Below, one piece after another: positions 36,733 to 48,082 of a stretch of 64,000 bases of DNA (the first letter of the stretch is position 1; every line of letters starts with the position of its first letter). The stretch comes from Nymphaea colorata (Eukaryota > Streptophyta > Magnoliopsida > Nymphaeales > Nymphaeaceae): contig NC_045145.1 in NCBI RefSeq assembly GCF_008831285.2, positions 10,662,802 to 10,726,801 of the forward strand. Reading direction: 5' to 3'. Made by a program: the position numbers and the translations under genes. Under the pieces are notes generated by a model. That model was not told the DNA's origin. It did no database searches and saw only the letters and a program-made list of their open reading frames with translations.

Positions 36733-37997
36733 CAAGCTGTTTGAAATTGCTTTGCTCTATATCTGCATGCTTACCCACGCCCATGTGACATAAATCTTTG
36801 TTATGTGACCTAAATGTAGTGGATTTGTTCTTCTATTACATCAGGAGTAGCTTTATAAATATGTTTGTCTGCTGACCTAAAACATGTGGGTACGGGTACA
36901 GACACAACAACTTTAAAAACATGTGGGTACGGGGATACGGCAGAATATATGGGTACGGGTGTATGGCAGAATATATGTATATATGCAAAATAACACAAAA
37001 AAATCAAAATGAAAGCAACATTTTAATAAACAAGTGATATAAATAAGAACATTATACGGTAATGAACAATAACTCTAAGAATAGAATGAAAAGTAAGGTG
37101 AAAAAAATTAAATCAAAGTAAAATTAAGCAGTTTCCATCTATAGGTACCCAAGTGTGTCCAAGTACCCATTTTGGGTACGGGTACGGCGACACAGGTACG
37201 TGGACCTTACTGAAGTACCCATGTGACTTAGGTCACAGCCTTGTTGACATTTCAGGACATGAGACACTGTCATAGCCACGTTGGATCCATTCAATCCATT
37301 TGTACTGTTTTTTTGTCCAATTTGAGACTCAATCAACTTTGACCAAAGTTTTTTTTTTCTGGGTTTTTAACTTTTAAGTTTTTAGCACTGTTACAAATAT
37401 CATGAGATTCTTGAAAATCTCGTGATATTGATGAGGAAAACAAGTCAAATAAAAAAAACGGAATTTCTCATGAGATTTTGAAAATTTAGGCTAAAAAGAA
37501 AATCTGACGATTTTCTTTGCAATTTGTTTGTGACTTTTTGGTGATTTTTTGCCTTTTTGTTTTTCAATTATTAGCTTCTTATTTAATCTCTAATTTTTAA
37601 GGTTTTTCACTTTTTAAAATTTGCTAAGATTTTTCCCAAAATTTTCCCTAGAGAATCAACTTTGTTGAAAAATGCCCGAGAGAAATCTCACCGATATTTT
37701 CCTGTGAACAATATTTGTGACAATGGCTTGTAGTTATCTTTTTTTATTTTCTTATTTGTATTATCTTTTTCTCTAAAACCTATTAATTGCAAACACTTTT
37801 ATGTTATGTTTGTTTATCAACTTGTCAACTATTTTTTTGACAATCTTGTTCTTGACAATCTTGTGCATACATATATATTATTTATATATAATATGTTTCT
37901 ATCTATATATATTATTTATATATAATATGTTGCATCGGTCTGCATGTGTGAGACATTCGACATCTAGATGGATGGATGGCCGGAGGATTTCAGCTTC

Positions 37998-38077
<80 letters not shown>

Positions 38078-39339
38078 TCAATTTTTTAATAATTGGTCTG
38101 CACCCTCTACCCATGCCTGCATCCATGTGACAATTAAAATCGTTCGACAAACTTGGTTTTACCATCAAAACAAGTATCTTCAATATGGTCTTGGACTCTT
38201 GATGTTAGTACCTGATTTTTAGTGTAATCAAATGGATTGTTTCATGCTATTGAGTATAAAATAATATGCTTCCACAAATTCATTTGGATATTTTTCACTT
38301 TCTTATGTACAAGAATAATGGGTTTACAGGTAGTGAAGGGACAGAAAGCCCAGCCACCAATCGTGATAGGAAGAAATTGAATTGGACTCCGCTCATGGAT
38401 CGTTATTTCATAAGTCTTATGGTAGAAGAAGTTCACAGAGGTACCAGGAATGATGACTCATTCAGTACGCATGGTTGGAACCGTATAGAGAGGGAATTTC
38501 AGAAGAGATTTGGCATTCAATTCCATAGGGACTCAATGAGAGTTCGGCTAGAGAGTTTAAGAAAGCAGTTTAATTGCATGAAGACCTTAAGTGAGGAAAG
38601 AGGATTTGTTTGGAATCATGAGATACAAATGATCACAGCTTCTGATGAGAGCTTGTGGGATGACTACACGAAGGTCTCTTATTTTTCATGTTTCCAGACT
38701 CGGTAGTAACATAGGAAGATAAAGTTGCAGATATTTTTGACATGTTGATGAATGCAGGTACACCCTGAAGCACGTGAATACAAAGGTACAAAACTACCAT
38801 ATTATGAAGATCTGTGTTCTATATTTTCTCCTCTGATTGTCAATGGAAGATACAACACAACAGGGGCTGATCTTCACAGAAAAGAAATTGTCCTTGCTAT
38901 GGAAGCTGTTAGAGCTGCTGGACATCCATTATCTTCCCTTATATCTAGTGGTCGTGGACATCAAGCCAATGGTGTACAAGACTCATCAGAATTGGCTGTG
39001 GATAAAGATATATCAAACAAGCGAAGGAAGCATTTATGTGTGACCCCACCAAGTTTAGATTGTTCAAGGAAATCTTATGCAGTTACTTGTGATGTGGTGA
39101 AAGCTCTTCAGCAGATGGCAGCTGCTGTTAATGGCTTAGCAAGTGCATTTAAAGAGGTCAAGAACTGTCAACTTGTAGAGAAGTATATTTCTGCTCTCAG
39201 TGAGATACCTGGCATGGATCCAGATCTCTTTTTAGCTGCTTGTGATCTTCTGGAGGATGAAAGAAAAGCTAGGACATTTTTAGCACTTAACATGGACCTA
39301 CGGAAGAGATGGTTGATTAAAAAGCTTCGTCCTTTCTAA
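24378..39339 (+). CDS. Host Myb/SANT-like repeat protein, 494 aa, four exons
   Basis: Predicted join(24378..24710, 24790..25015, 38330..38673, 38758..39339), 1485 nt with a TAA stop. Exons 1+2 and exons 3+4 each encode one Myb/SANT-like domain with the same motif order. These are NISWTPLMDDYFINLMVKEV / KLNWTPLMDRYFISLMVEEV, then VHRGT, HGW, KNRVKTLKKQYNAIK / RVRLESLRKQFNCMK, GIVWNHESQM / GFVWNHEIQM and HPEVQKYRD / HPEAREYKG. The repeat resembles Arabidopsis multi-repeat Myb/SANT-like proteins (AT2G24960 type). Every splice junction is consensus, and intron 3 is phase 1 on both sides (Ser-G|GT), which supports joining the halves across 13.3 kb. The C-terminus has a helical region (YISALSEIPGMDPDLFLAAC, then LRKRWLIKKL). 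Likely a nuclear DNA-binding protein; target unknown. Alternative: two separate genes, or extra repeat exons upstream. Confidence 0.75.
25016..26035 (+). other. Left part of the 13.3-kb intron, no transposon recognised
   Basis: It begins with donor GTGATGG after exon 2. AT-rich text with no coding match. Conserved third-domain exons were looked for by eye here and not seen. Confidence 0.45.
26044..29342 (-). mobile_element. hAT DNA transposon, 3.3 kb, with 8-bp target duplication
   Basis: The left end CAATGTTGTAAAACACG and the right end, read inverted, CAGTGTTGTACGTATCG are imperfect inverted repeats. GTGTGAGT flanks both sides (26036-26043, 29343-29350). Near the ends are clustered words CGTATCGTA, GTATCGGTCGG and TATCATACGATACGTA, many palindromic. 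The minus strand encodes a hAT transposase with BED finger. The ends match, in the opposite orientation, the short elements at 43521-44278 and 62822-63540. It lies in the long intron of the Myb/SANT gene, antisense to it. Confidence 0.93.
26426..28887 (-). pseudogene. hAT transposase (BED finger, DUF659, hAT dimerisation), inactivated
   Basis: Read on the minus strand as exons 28887-27115, 27003-26799 and 26714-26426, with consensus splice sites. The start is MDPTWQWCEKV. The BED-type finger has KLKCSFCGNTFSGGISRMKH (C-x2-C...H), then an acidic/basic linker. The RNase H-like core follows: DAIASIGPGFK, SSYHQLKSKILQDTV, then a DUF659 part with FITDNVANYKAAG and WSSCVTHCVNLMLQDL. The C-terminal dimerisation block is CSTSGCERNWSVFQHIHSKK then RNRLEHKRLNDLVFVRYN. 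The last exon is a Glu/Asp-rich tail. It is broken by frameshifts near 28446, 28252 and 27280, and by a stop at 27137-27139. A poly-A run at 28894-28918 lies just before the start. It could not make the protein without repair, but the damage is light. Confidence 0.87.
29351..31639. other. Intron stretch with degenerate 85-bp tandem units and microsatellites
   Basis: No coding match. A TC/TG microsatellite lies at 30747-30781. From about 30921 to 31110 a unit starting ATTCACAC(C/T)... GGGGCTGCCAGAG... TTTGTTTC recurs two to three times with decay. Confidence 0.5.
31640..34790 (-). pseudogene. Old Copia retrotransposon remnant, minus strand
   Basis: Copia pol pieces occur in the right order on the minus strand. 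The integrase core (SNRGGEFTASDFINYLKSNG, about 34700-34620) comes first. The integrase C-terminus (YKFMGCANDKEYRCYDPP, about 34270-34210) is next. RT start (RKWIKAMNDEIEALHECGIW, about 33003-32940) and the RT catalytic site (LLLVYVDDIIIT, about 32480-32440) follow. RNase H (VSWSSKKQKT...NAEYR, about 31920-31850) is last. Frames are broken throughout and no LTR could be found. The interval 33060-34100 contains inserted or unrelated AT-rich sequence, including words of the CACAAATAT MITE (33244-33360). Confidence 0.8.
33841..33940. repeat. 50-bp tandem duplication
   Basis: TCTGTTTTTCTTTTTTTCAA plus 30 bp (TGTGGCATGTGACTTTTT) occurs at 33841 and again at 33891. Confidence 0.88.
34791..36418. 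other. Intron stretch with a compact palindrome
   Basis: No gene recognised. 35385-35550 is rich in GGTACGGGTAC-type words and ends in a 13-bp-arm palindrome, GGGTACTCCTCCT / AGGAGGAGTACCC, with a one-base centre (about 35516-35542). It may be the end of a degraded MITE related to 36877-37231. Confidence 0.5.
36419..36660. mobile_element. MITE with GACTCTAGCTTTTTAGAGTC-type ends, copy 2
   Basis: The left end GAAAATTGAATGGCGACTCT and the right end (inverted) GAGTGAATGATGACTCTGG match, in the reverse orientation, the copy at 18790-19018. The interior word GAGAAAAATAAGG...GGTGATGG is shared. It is followed by a TC and AT microsatellite (36661-36730). Confidence 0.78.
36661..36730. repeat. (TC)n(TA)n microsatellite
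   Basis: Pure TC then TA dinucleotides adjoining the MITE's right end. Confidence 0.95.
36877..37231. mobile_element. Diverged MITE related to 19761-20157
   Basis: The left CTAAAACATGTGGGTACGG and the right GTACCCATGTGACTTAG are an imperfect inverted repeat, with GGTACGGGTACGG words as in the 19761 element. I could not see a matching target duplication, so the copy is old or the borders are off. Confidence 0.55.
37386..37725. mobile_element. hAT-like MITE, CAYTGTCACAAATAT family, 340 bp
   Basis: The left CACTGTTACAAATATC and the right (inverted) CATTGTCACAAATATTG are the family ends. Flanks GTTTTTAG and GCTTGTAG agree at 6 of 8 positions. Near the left end there is an internal palindrome, GAGATTCTTGAAAATCTCG. 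Confidence 0.72.
38002..38074. repeat. (AT)n microsatellite
   Basis: Pure AT dinucleotide run of about 73 bp, 255 bp upstream of exon 3 of the Myb/SANT gene. Confidence 0.97.
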
Positions 39340-41111
39340 CAATAACATTGTTGGTATGTCTGTTTTTTTTTTTTCCATTTTTGCTTTCATCTGATGTGTA
39401 ATTATGTGATAGAAGTTTCTTCTGATAACCTTAAATCCTTTTTAAACATGACACTATTAGTAATTGATTGTCTAATACACCTTTTTTTTTACATGGTAGA
39501 GACATTGTTACGCAATTCCATCTTTGATTTTTGACATCATATCTCCATGTTACCTTGGATTTAATTTAGTTCAATAATTTGGTTGTAGCTTTATTTACTA
39601 TCCTGGAGATATTTTGCTCTTTGTTGGTGTGGATGTTAGCTATTTAAGCATTTCTATAGATAGTTGATTTCAAGGTTCTTTAATTAAGAGCAAACCTCGT
39701 CTTAAAGTTTGCATCTTTGAAAGTCAGCGGCAGTGAAGTCATCAATGATGGTGAGATGCTGAGCCATATGATGCAGAATGTAGTTCATTTGCAAAGAAAT
39801 TGAATCCAGCTATAGCTGTGCGTCCGCTGGAGTGTAGAAGTGCCTGCCCTGCAGCTCGGCAGAACTTGAGTAATGCAATTTATTTGCTGCAATTTGTCAG
39901 CTCATAAAAATGAATCTGTTGCTGTTATGGTAGCATTTATCTGTACGGAGATATTAAGGTTTTGAGGTTTGGAATTATTCATGAACAAGGAAAATGAGAG
40001 TGAAAAACGATTAAAGCTTCTATGGACATGTTCTCCTTGACAGAAAAGAGTAGCAAGGAATATGGTACATGACAGCTTATACGTGCCAAAATCACAACTT
40101 CATGGGATCCTAATCAGAAGAGTTTAGTTTATGTTTTGAGCCCACAATAACAAATGTTACTTCAACTACTGAATCCATCGTGATTGAAAAATTCGTAGGG
40201 GATGAATAGAGTTGGCTTAGTCAGAGTTGCACCATCAAGATTCAAGACGGAGGTTGCCTTCAATTTGCTTTCTTTCCGACGCAAACCTGCAGGGAGTCGA
40301 GGCCTCCCTTGACCATTTTATTTAACAAAAATTGGAGCTATACACAAAGCTACAGAAACAGCTGAGGCAAAGTGCACGTACATTATGGGCAACCAAAACG
40401 AGTGTACCGACGCTATACAGCAGAGAACATTAGAAAGTAAGCCCCCACAGGGGAAAGCTGACGTACAGTTCCTCGCATCGAAAGGATAGTCCTTTCCAGA
40501 ATCTGGAGAGGAATGTTTCCGTCATCAATTTGGGGTGCCCAAGCCTTCTTCAAAATGTTAGTTAAGGATCTGAGGACCGAAGTCCTTCCTTCAATGGATC
40601 TGCAGCAAAAAGGGATTTCCACTTCTGTTATTGGAGAAAATCCCTATTCGAGAATAGGAGTCATCTATGTTGGAGAGACATTGGGAAAGGGCAACCATCT
40701 CCGGAAAAAGGAGTTCCTCGCCATTGACTATATGAGTAACATGATATGCATCATGGGAGCCCTTGCTGATCACTGCACCAATAAAACCTGTTTGGAATTG
40801 AGAGTAAGGGAGATAATGAAGATGAGAAGTTCATGTTTGCCATTGGAAGGCAACGGTCCACATTGGATACCAGTTTATCCAAAAATCAACCTCCTTAGTG
40901 AGATCTTGCCAATCAATGGATAGGATGTGCTCAATGCAACTTCGCCTAGATGTAAAGCTTCATTTCTGAGGTTCCAGATCTTCCAGATAGAAAAGAGGGA
41001 AAAATTGTAATCCAGCACCTACCTAGCCAGCCTCTTCAATTTCAAAGGGGTGGGACTGTTATTCTCAATGTTATCCCTTGACGTGAAATTAAGTGGTTCT
41101 GCAATTCGAAA
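39340..41111. other. 3' flank of the Myb/SANT gene and an unassigned minus-strand block
   Basis: 39340-40300 looks like 3' UTR and spacer. From about 40930 down to 40290 the minus strand reads like the end of a transcript: an open stretch ending ILERTILSMRGTVRQLSPVG and stop at about 40413, then pyrimidine-rich sequence and AAATAAAATGG (about 40316-40326 on the plus-strand complement), a possible poly-A signal. A 136-codon ORF also exists on the plus strand (40513-40923). I recognise neither protein; this may be a captured or retroposed fragment. Confidence 0.35.
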
Positions 41112-41533
41112 CAATGTTATCAAAATTAGTTTGTGAATCGAATCAGAAAGCAAATCGGGATTGGAAAATCGTTTGTGAATCGGATTAATTAAAACATACT
41201 TTTTTAAGATATATTTTTTATGATTAGAATGCACATTTTAGATAATAATAATAATAATTTGTAATAGTCAAAATAATAACGTAATAATAACACCTCGATA
41301 ATAATATTTTCATAGAAAAAAATATATTTTTGTTCTTATTTCACAGGCGAAGGCTCCTGCCCCACTTTTATCTATATTCCCTAATATTCCTTCCCTTTTT
41401 AGGAAGGACATTTTTTCCCCATCACAACAGGAAGACTGGAATTTGAACGATTCTTTGAGGCTTTGGAATCAGATGCTCCATTGAAGAGGATCTGATTCGA
41501 TTCGGCCGATTCAGTCCGATTTTGACAACACGG
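41112..41533. mobile_element. Probable hAT-like MITE with CAATGTTATCAAAAT ends
   Basis: The left CAATGTTATCAAAATTAG and the right end inverted CCGTGTTGTCAAAATCGG are imperfect inverted repeats. Both are followed inward by GAATCG / CGATTC words. The flanks (ATTCGAAA, GCTTGAAA) agree at only 5 of 8 positions. Confidence 0.6.
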
Positions 41534-43512
41534 GCTTGAAATTCTACTGATTCCAAGTACCGCGATTTCCCAGGTAACTAACGGAGGAACATAGGCCGCA
41601 CTTTTGGATGCTTATGGAGGCAATTAATTGATTTATTTGAAAGTCATAACATTCAAATTCAAAATCAACAATTTCAAACTGCATAACGTTTCCCACATAA
41701 CTTGAATGTTTTATGAAGATGCATAAATCAAGATCACAACACCATAAAAAAATATGAGTAAGAGCAAAGAAGTTTCTCAACTCGACTGTCACATAACAGC
41801 AGTAAATCGATACACAAGTATAAACTAGAGAGCTTTTATGACACATGCAACAAAATTGTCTTGGTTGCAGGCCCTATGCATACTGCAAGAAGCTTAATGA
41901 AAAGAAATTCCGGGCAGAATATGTTGAAAGAAATCACCTTTCACATCTAATTTTGCCTTTGAAATTAGATTAAAAATTTGGAGTTCATAAAAGTTTGTCA
42001 AAAATCACAATCTAGGTTGACTAATGAACATGGCCAAATGTGGAGGCGACGCTTTATTCAAAATGTGCAGTGGGTTTTTATGACATTTGGATCAAATATT
42101 TACTTATTGAGCTAAGGTTTTCTTCCTATTGCTTTTTACAATAAATTTTGAAACTATTTTAAGTCAAATATCTCAAAATAATTATGCAACACAAATACTC
42201 CCATTTAGTCATGGTAAGAACTCAAACGAGTCAAGTCATTGGATTAATGCTTTAGGTTCAATTCCATATAAATAGCACTATGCGTCCACTTCAAAATTAT
42301 GAAATTAAGGAATCTGGTCCGTTTGTTTGGCATCAAAAATTGTGCTAACAAAGATCATCTCGCGTGACATTTTTATTCCACAACAAATACAGGTCAATAG
42401 ATGCACGTTAGACTTTATCAGTGACTCTGACTAAGGATAAGCACTTAAAGATGTGTTTCAGGCCTTCTCACCACACCAGAATAAAAACCAAACTCAAGCT
42501 ATAACTAATTTATAGGAGGTTCCACCTTACTCTCAAACCTGGACCATGCTTTCCTATTTGATAAAACAATCAAAAGATAATTTTCTTTGGACTCGAACTA
42601 CCAATTGAGGCTGCAGATTCAATCCACCACACAGGATTAAAGTTTGAAGATGGTGACGCTATTAAATAAGAAAATGTCATTTTGTAAATGCCCTTAGGTT
42701 TGAGCAGTGACCCAGCAAATGAAAAATGAACATTCCAGAAGCATCCTTGACTTGTTTTCATAACTAAAATGCTTTATGGTATGCCACGACTGATTTTCGT
42801 ACTTGCCACCTTTATTTCGGCAAATCGTCTTGCTTTCTCATTTCTAAATGCAACAACTTCACTTTCCCTGTTCGACGTTGGAAACTAATCGACTCCACAC
42901 ACGATGACGAATACTTACAAACGTGTTAAACATTGAACAAAGGCATTTAAAGGTTGGAAAGTAAAGGAGATTATATTGGTCAATTCGTCATGATTATGTC
43001 CAATGAAAATATAGGTTGTTACAATTGACATGCCAGCACATTTATAATCATATGTGCCATAATATACTTGAACAGCACATATAAAACCATTGCCATTATT
43101 TTAGCATCAAGTATGTCTAAAATTCCAAACAGTGTCATTAGTTCAGATGATATCTTCTATGCTAATAAAGTTGCAATGAGATACCTCATTTAGCTATGGC
43201 AGATATGCTGACTTAGTAGTGGCAAAGTAACTTTAAATGTATCATTGTGAACATGTACGTTCGATGTATCAATGTATAACATTATCATTCTATTATAGTT
43301 ATATTATACTAATTTATATGACTGCACAACTATATTATAGTAACTACAAAACCAAGCTTCTTATATAATATATAAATTCTATAAAATACTATTAACATTA
43401 TAATGACATACATTGTCATTTTAGTGGTGAGTTACATATAACTTTAACCAAACCATTGCTTGATGCAAGCATCTTATAGAATGCTAGATCAAATTTATGT
43501 GGCATTACTACT
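41534..43512. other. No recognised gene or repeat
   Basis: AT-rich spacer with unsupported short ORFs. Confidence 0.5.
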
Positions 43513-43520
43513 GTTGTAAT

Positions 43521-44278
43521 CAATGTTATCTGTATCGTACGATACGTATCGTATATGTCAAAGAAACCTATACGATACGTGTTCAATACACGATACGCGT
43601 GTGTATCGTACCCGTTCCAGCCGTATCGTACGATACGGGCGATACACCCCCGTATCGTACGATACGGGAGAAAACATAAAATTCTTTATTTTTTAAAAGT
43701 TTAAACACTCCTTCCTCTCTCTCTTCTTGTATTTAAAGACTCCAATAGACATAGGAAGGAGAAATTTTGCGTATTTTCATAAAAATTAATCGATGATTCA
43801 TCGATTTGGGAGATATCATCGTTCAATCATGAAATATGATAACTATATGTTTGAACTTATAAAATTCTGATGTAATCTAAGTCTTAAAACTCCAAGACTT
43901 AAGACTCTAAGTCCTCAAATTTTATAAAATTTTCAAGTTTAAAATTGTGATAGATGCTTATTGTGTTAATTTGAATATTTGATTTCTTATTTTTGAATGT
44001 GTTGTTGATAGTATACACAAGAATGTTCCTTATGTATGATGATCTTTTTTATATTTGAATACATTTTTTTATTTTTCTTGATTTCTGATTTTTTGTTCAT
44101 TGTTTTCAGATTTTTGAGAATTTTTGTCTATTTTTTCTGATTTTTAAATATTTTTTAAAATTAAAAAAATAATTTTACGATACGTTATGCTACGTTTACG
44201 ATACGTTATGATACGGCGTATAGGTCGGCCCGACCGATACGCGATACGCTACGCCTTTTATAACATTGGTTGTAATCA
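43521..44278 (+). mobile_element. Non-autonomous hAT element, 758 bp, relative of the hAT at 26044-29342
   Basis: Ends CAATGTTATCTGTATCG and (inverted) CAATGTTATAAAAGGCG are flanked by a perfect 8-bp target duplication GTTGTAAT (43513-43520, 44279-44286). The left end is packed with CGTATCGTACGATACG palindromes and GATACACCCCCGTATCG. The right end has TAGGTCGGCCCGACCGATACG. Both ends match the ends of the transposase-bearing hAT, read along its transposase sense strand. The interior (TTTAAACACTCC..., an AT-rich 500 bp) has no coding capacity and matches the copy at 62822-63540. Confidence 0.93.
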
Positions 44279-44286
44279 TACCACAC

Positions 44287-46389
44287 TAGTGTTTAGACAA
44301 ATGTAACATTTTTATAGACATTGTTACTATTATGACAATATACAATGTTTAGCTAATTTGTCACCTGTAAGAGCAGTTCTAAAGGCTGTCAATGACGATA
44401 ATGATGACACAAATGACATAGTGGTTCACTTGTGATTGAAGATGATTTCCAACATAAGAAAAATATCCTTGATGCACATGGAATAGAAGAAAGTGTTTAA
44501 ACAATAGGGCATATGCACTAATAAAATAGTTGCGAGTTTTATTATGTATGCAATGATGATCTTGATGTACATAGATAGGAAAATGTTCTAGTAGATGTGC
44601 AGTATGTTTGAGAGAACACAATATGAGTTTGGTGTATGCAAAGATCATCACGATGCAGAAAAGGGGATAGCTAGATGTGAGAATCTACAAACAATGCAGT
44701 AGTGAGTTTTATGAATGCAAGCATCCTCTTGACATGCATAGACAAGATAAAAGCATTCTAATGAATACGAACATGCATGAACAGGGTGGAGATGATTTTG
44801 TCATTCCATGTGTTGGAATGGGGTTTAGTAACAACAAAGATGCCATCATATGTTGGAATAGGTTTATACTCACCCATGGGTTTAGCATTAGGAGCGTAAA
44901 AAAAAAAATGAAAATAGATTACTGTAAAAAAACATGTATGTCAGAAAGGTGGATTGCTATAGCATAGTAAGACCAACAAAATCCATAGCGGATGCCTTGC
45001 AAAGATGGTAGCGAGAAGACTTCCAAATGACATTTTTTTTGTTAGGAGTTCGATTGCTAATCACAACATCCCTTAGTTTCTCTTCAGCTTGCATGCATGT
45101 TGAGGTTTCATCAAAAAATAACATCCATTCATTCACCAATTGGAGAGTAGTGCCTAATGCTAGTGTTCCTTTTAGGCAGACATGCAACTAAATCAACATG
45201 TGGATGGTAGGTGTGAGAATGCACCATCTAAAGAGCCATCTTCAATAAAGGAGAGTGAATATTATGAAGAGTGGTAAAATACATCTCTTTACAGGTCATC
45301 TCCAAAAGAAGTCAAACATAGACCCCAACTTTAGTGCCCTTCAGTTGAATAAGGATGATAATGTAACAAACATGTGTTGGGTGCACACTCATTCACCACT
45401 ATGCTACAAGTGCTTCAATGATGTTTTTCCATTTGAAATTTTGGAAGTTCTTTCCTTAGCTCTTTGCAATTCTCTTCTTTTTCTTCTTTTTTTCCAACAT
45501 TGGGGGCAAGTTCCTTCTTCAACTTCTACTCTTCAAAGGAGGATGAGGAGACCTCTTGGGAGACATCCTTAACACCTTGGAGGCTCATTTGGGAGACTTC
45601 TGGATCATCCGAAAACGAAATTTCATTTTCTTCAGCCAATCTATTTAGAGGTATGTAGTCAATATTTCAATCGTTTTTTTTTTCTTTTTCCCTTCTTCAT
45701 CTTTCCATAATCATATAAGATAGCTCTAAAATCTCCTCTTTAAAGTTAAAAGCTATTCTTGAGTGCACTGAGAGCATGAGCAAGGTGAAATAAAATTTTA
45801 TTTTTCATTCTAAGATCAAAATATATTTCTTTCTTTTCTTTGTTCATTGAATGTGTGCATTGTTTATGTTTGAGATGATGTTCATGCATAAGTTGATTGA
45901 TTTTTCAATTAATATTGAATGAGCGGTAAGATGAGTGCTTGGTTGGGATTTCTTTGACATTATGTTAATTTTGAATTGAGATTTGTCCAACTCGAAAAAA
46001 CCTTTACAAATGTGTACATGTTTAAATGCATTTTTATGACATTCTTACATTTAATATTTCTCTTAATCACCCGATTATGGATCAAAAGGAGAGCTTTATT
46101 ACATTATTAACCTTTTATTTATGTATTTTTTATTTTCTCCCATACCCAAAAATGGAAGAAATAAGTTTCCTTGTAATATAAAAAATACCTATTGTTTTAC
46201 ATGATCATATAAAAATATTTTAAATCTCATTTTCAAAAGAGAGTTCCAAAAAAGAAGAAGAAAAAAAAACCTCTTTAATGAGGCCTTAGACATTTAGCCT
46301 AAGATCTTGCATGAGCTTAAGTTCCTCTCCAGCCTACATAGAAAAATTAAAATCTAAAATACATTAAGTTATTTTTTTTATTTTAATTG
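44287..46389. other. No recognised gene or repeat
   Basis: AT-rich spacer; ORFs of up to 105 codons, none recognisable. Confidence 0.5.
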
Positions 46390-46558
46390 GCATATATATA
46401 TATGCATATATACACATATATATACATATATATGTACATAAATATCTCCATCTATTTTTCTCTTTGATTTAAAATATCCTTTTATGGACTTTCGTATACG
46501 TATATATATAAATATATGTACATGTATATTACACACACACTCTCTAGAATGGTCTTCT

Positions 46559-46613
<55 letters not shown>

Positions 46614-46714
46614 GATTTAAGATCTTATTTTTATAAAGTTTCTTGTACATATACGTATTATATACTTATATCTCTCTCTTTATTTTTAGAATCTTCTTTT
46701 CTTTGATTTAAGAT

Positions 46715-46805
<91 letters not shown>

Positions 46806-47098
46806 GACACACACACTCTTATGTCTTTCTCTTTTTCTGGAATCTTCTTTTATCTCTCTCATTGATTTAAAATCTTTTATAAATTTATACACACACACAT
46901 ATATAGCTATCTCTTCCTATAATCTCTCTCTCTCTCTCTCTCTCTCTTTGATTTAAAGTCTTCTATTATAAATTTTCACATAAGTATATATATACATATA
47001 TACATATGTATATCTCTATCGTTTTAAAATCTCCCTCTTTCCAAAAATCTTTTCTCTTTCTCTCTATTTTTTTGGCTTAAAATAATTTTTTATGAATG

Positions 47099-47189
<91 letters not shown>

Positions 47190-47190
47190 T
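46390..47190. repeat. Dense microsatellite cluster (AT, TC, AC)
   Basis: Alternating AT runs (notably 46718-46805 and 47101-47189), TC runs (46561-46611, 46923-46947) and short AC runs are separated by the recurring phrase TTGATTTAA(A/G)(A/G)TC. The phrase precedes or follows each run (46471, 46613, 46703, 46863, 46950), so the cluster may have grown from an amplified unit. Confidence 0.92.
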
Positions 47191-48082
47191 ATCTTTATTA
47201 TTCTTTCTTTCACTCGTCCAAATATCTTTTTTCTAGGACCTAAAAATTTAATTTTTATTTGTTGACTTCATTAAGACTAAAACTCAAGTAATGACCTAAT
47301 GTTGAAATTATGCTTGATTGTTTATAATCCTATTTTACTTTAAAAAACTTTTTTTTTACAAGAATATTCATGTCAAAATTACAGAAAATACGCAAATGTA
47401 GGAAATTTAGATGTATGTGATGGTAGAAATGCTCATACATGTATGTTATGATATGAATGAACAATTTATTTTCAAGTATATAAAATGAATGGATTTATGT
47501 ATCCACAATCACTTATGAAATTCACTAATGATCACAAGCATTTTCTTAGTGAACTTAAGCAAGATAAGATAGAACTGTGGGTAGATAGTAACCAAATTAG
47601 AGCAATATCTCAAAAGGACAATAAACAGGATGAGTATAAAGATTTGTGACCCTTAGCTTTATTCGTTCTTAAATGGGTACTCAACTGAACAATAAGTTTC
47701 TTTACCTATCCAATTTCTAATTGATCAACCAACTTAATGTTTCAAGGAAACACTAAGTGATTTCAAAGAAATTTTCCAAAATATCAACATTAGCTTTTCA
47801 AGATTTTCAAATATTACTTGCAAAGATCTCCTGATTTTAAAATTTCTTAGATTAAAAGGGTTTATCCTCTCAAATGATACTTCAAAATTTTCTCATCCAA
47901 TATCAGTCTTCAAAAGTATTTCCAAGCAACACATCACATTTAGGGTAAAGAAGATATTTAAGTAAAAATAAAATGCATTAAGAATAAGCATAGTCCTTGG
48001 ATTAATTACATCCGTTAAAGGTACCGGGAATAGCCAATCCTCGTACCGACGGAAAAGATATGGATTTTATAATTAATAAGAG

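Noticed and set aside
46686..46898. Minus-strand ORF with a long Tyr-Ile run
   Set aside because: Translation of an AT microsatellite, not a protein. The same holds for the Arg-Glu and Leu-Ser runs at TC/GA repeats (1085-1408, 54862-55200, 63706-63947).
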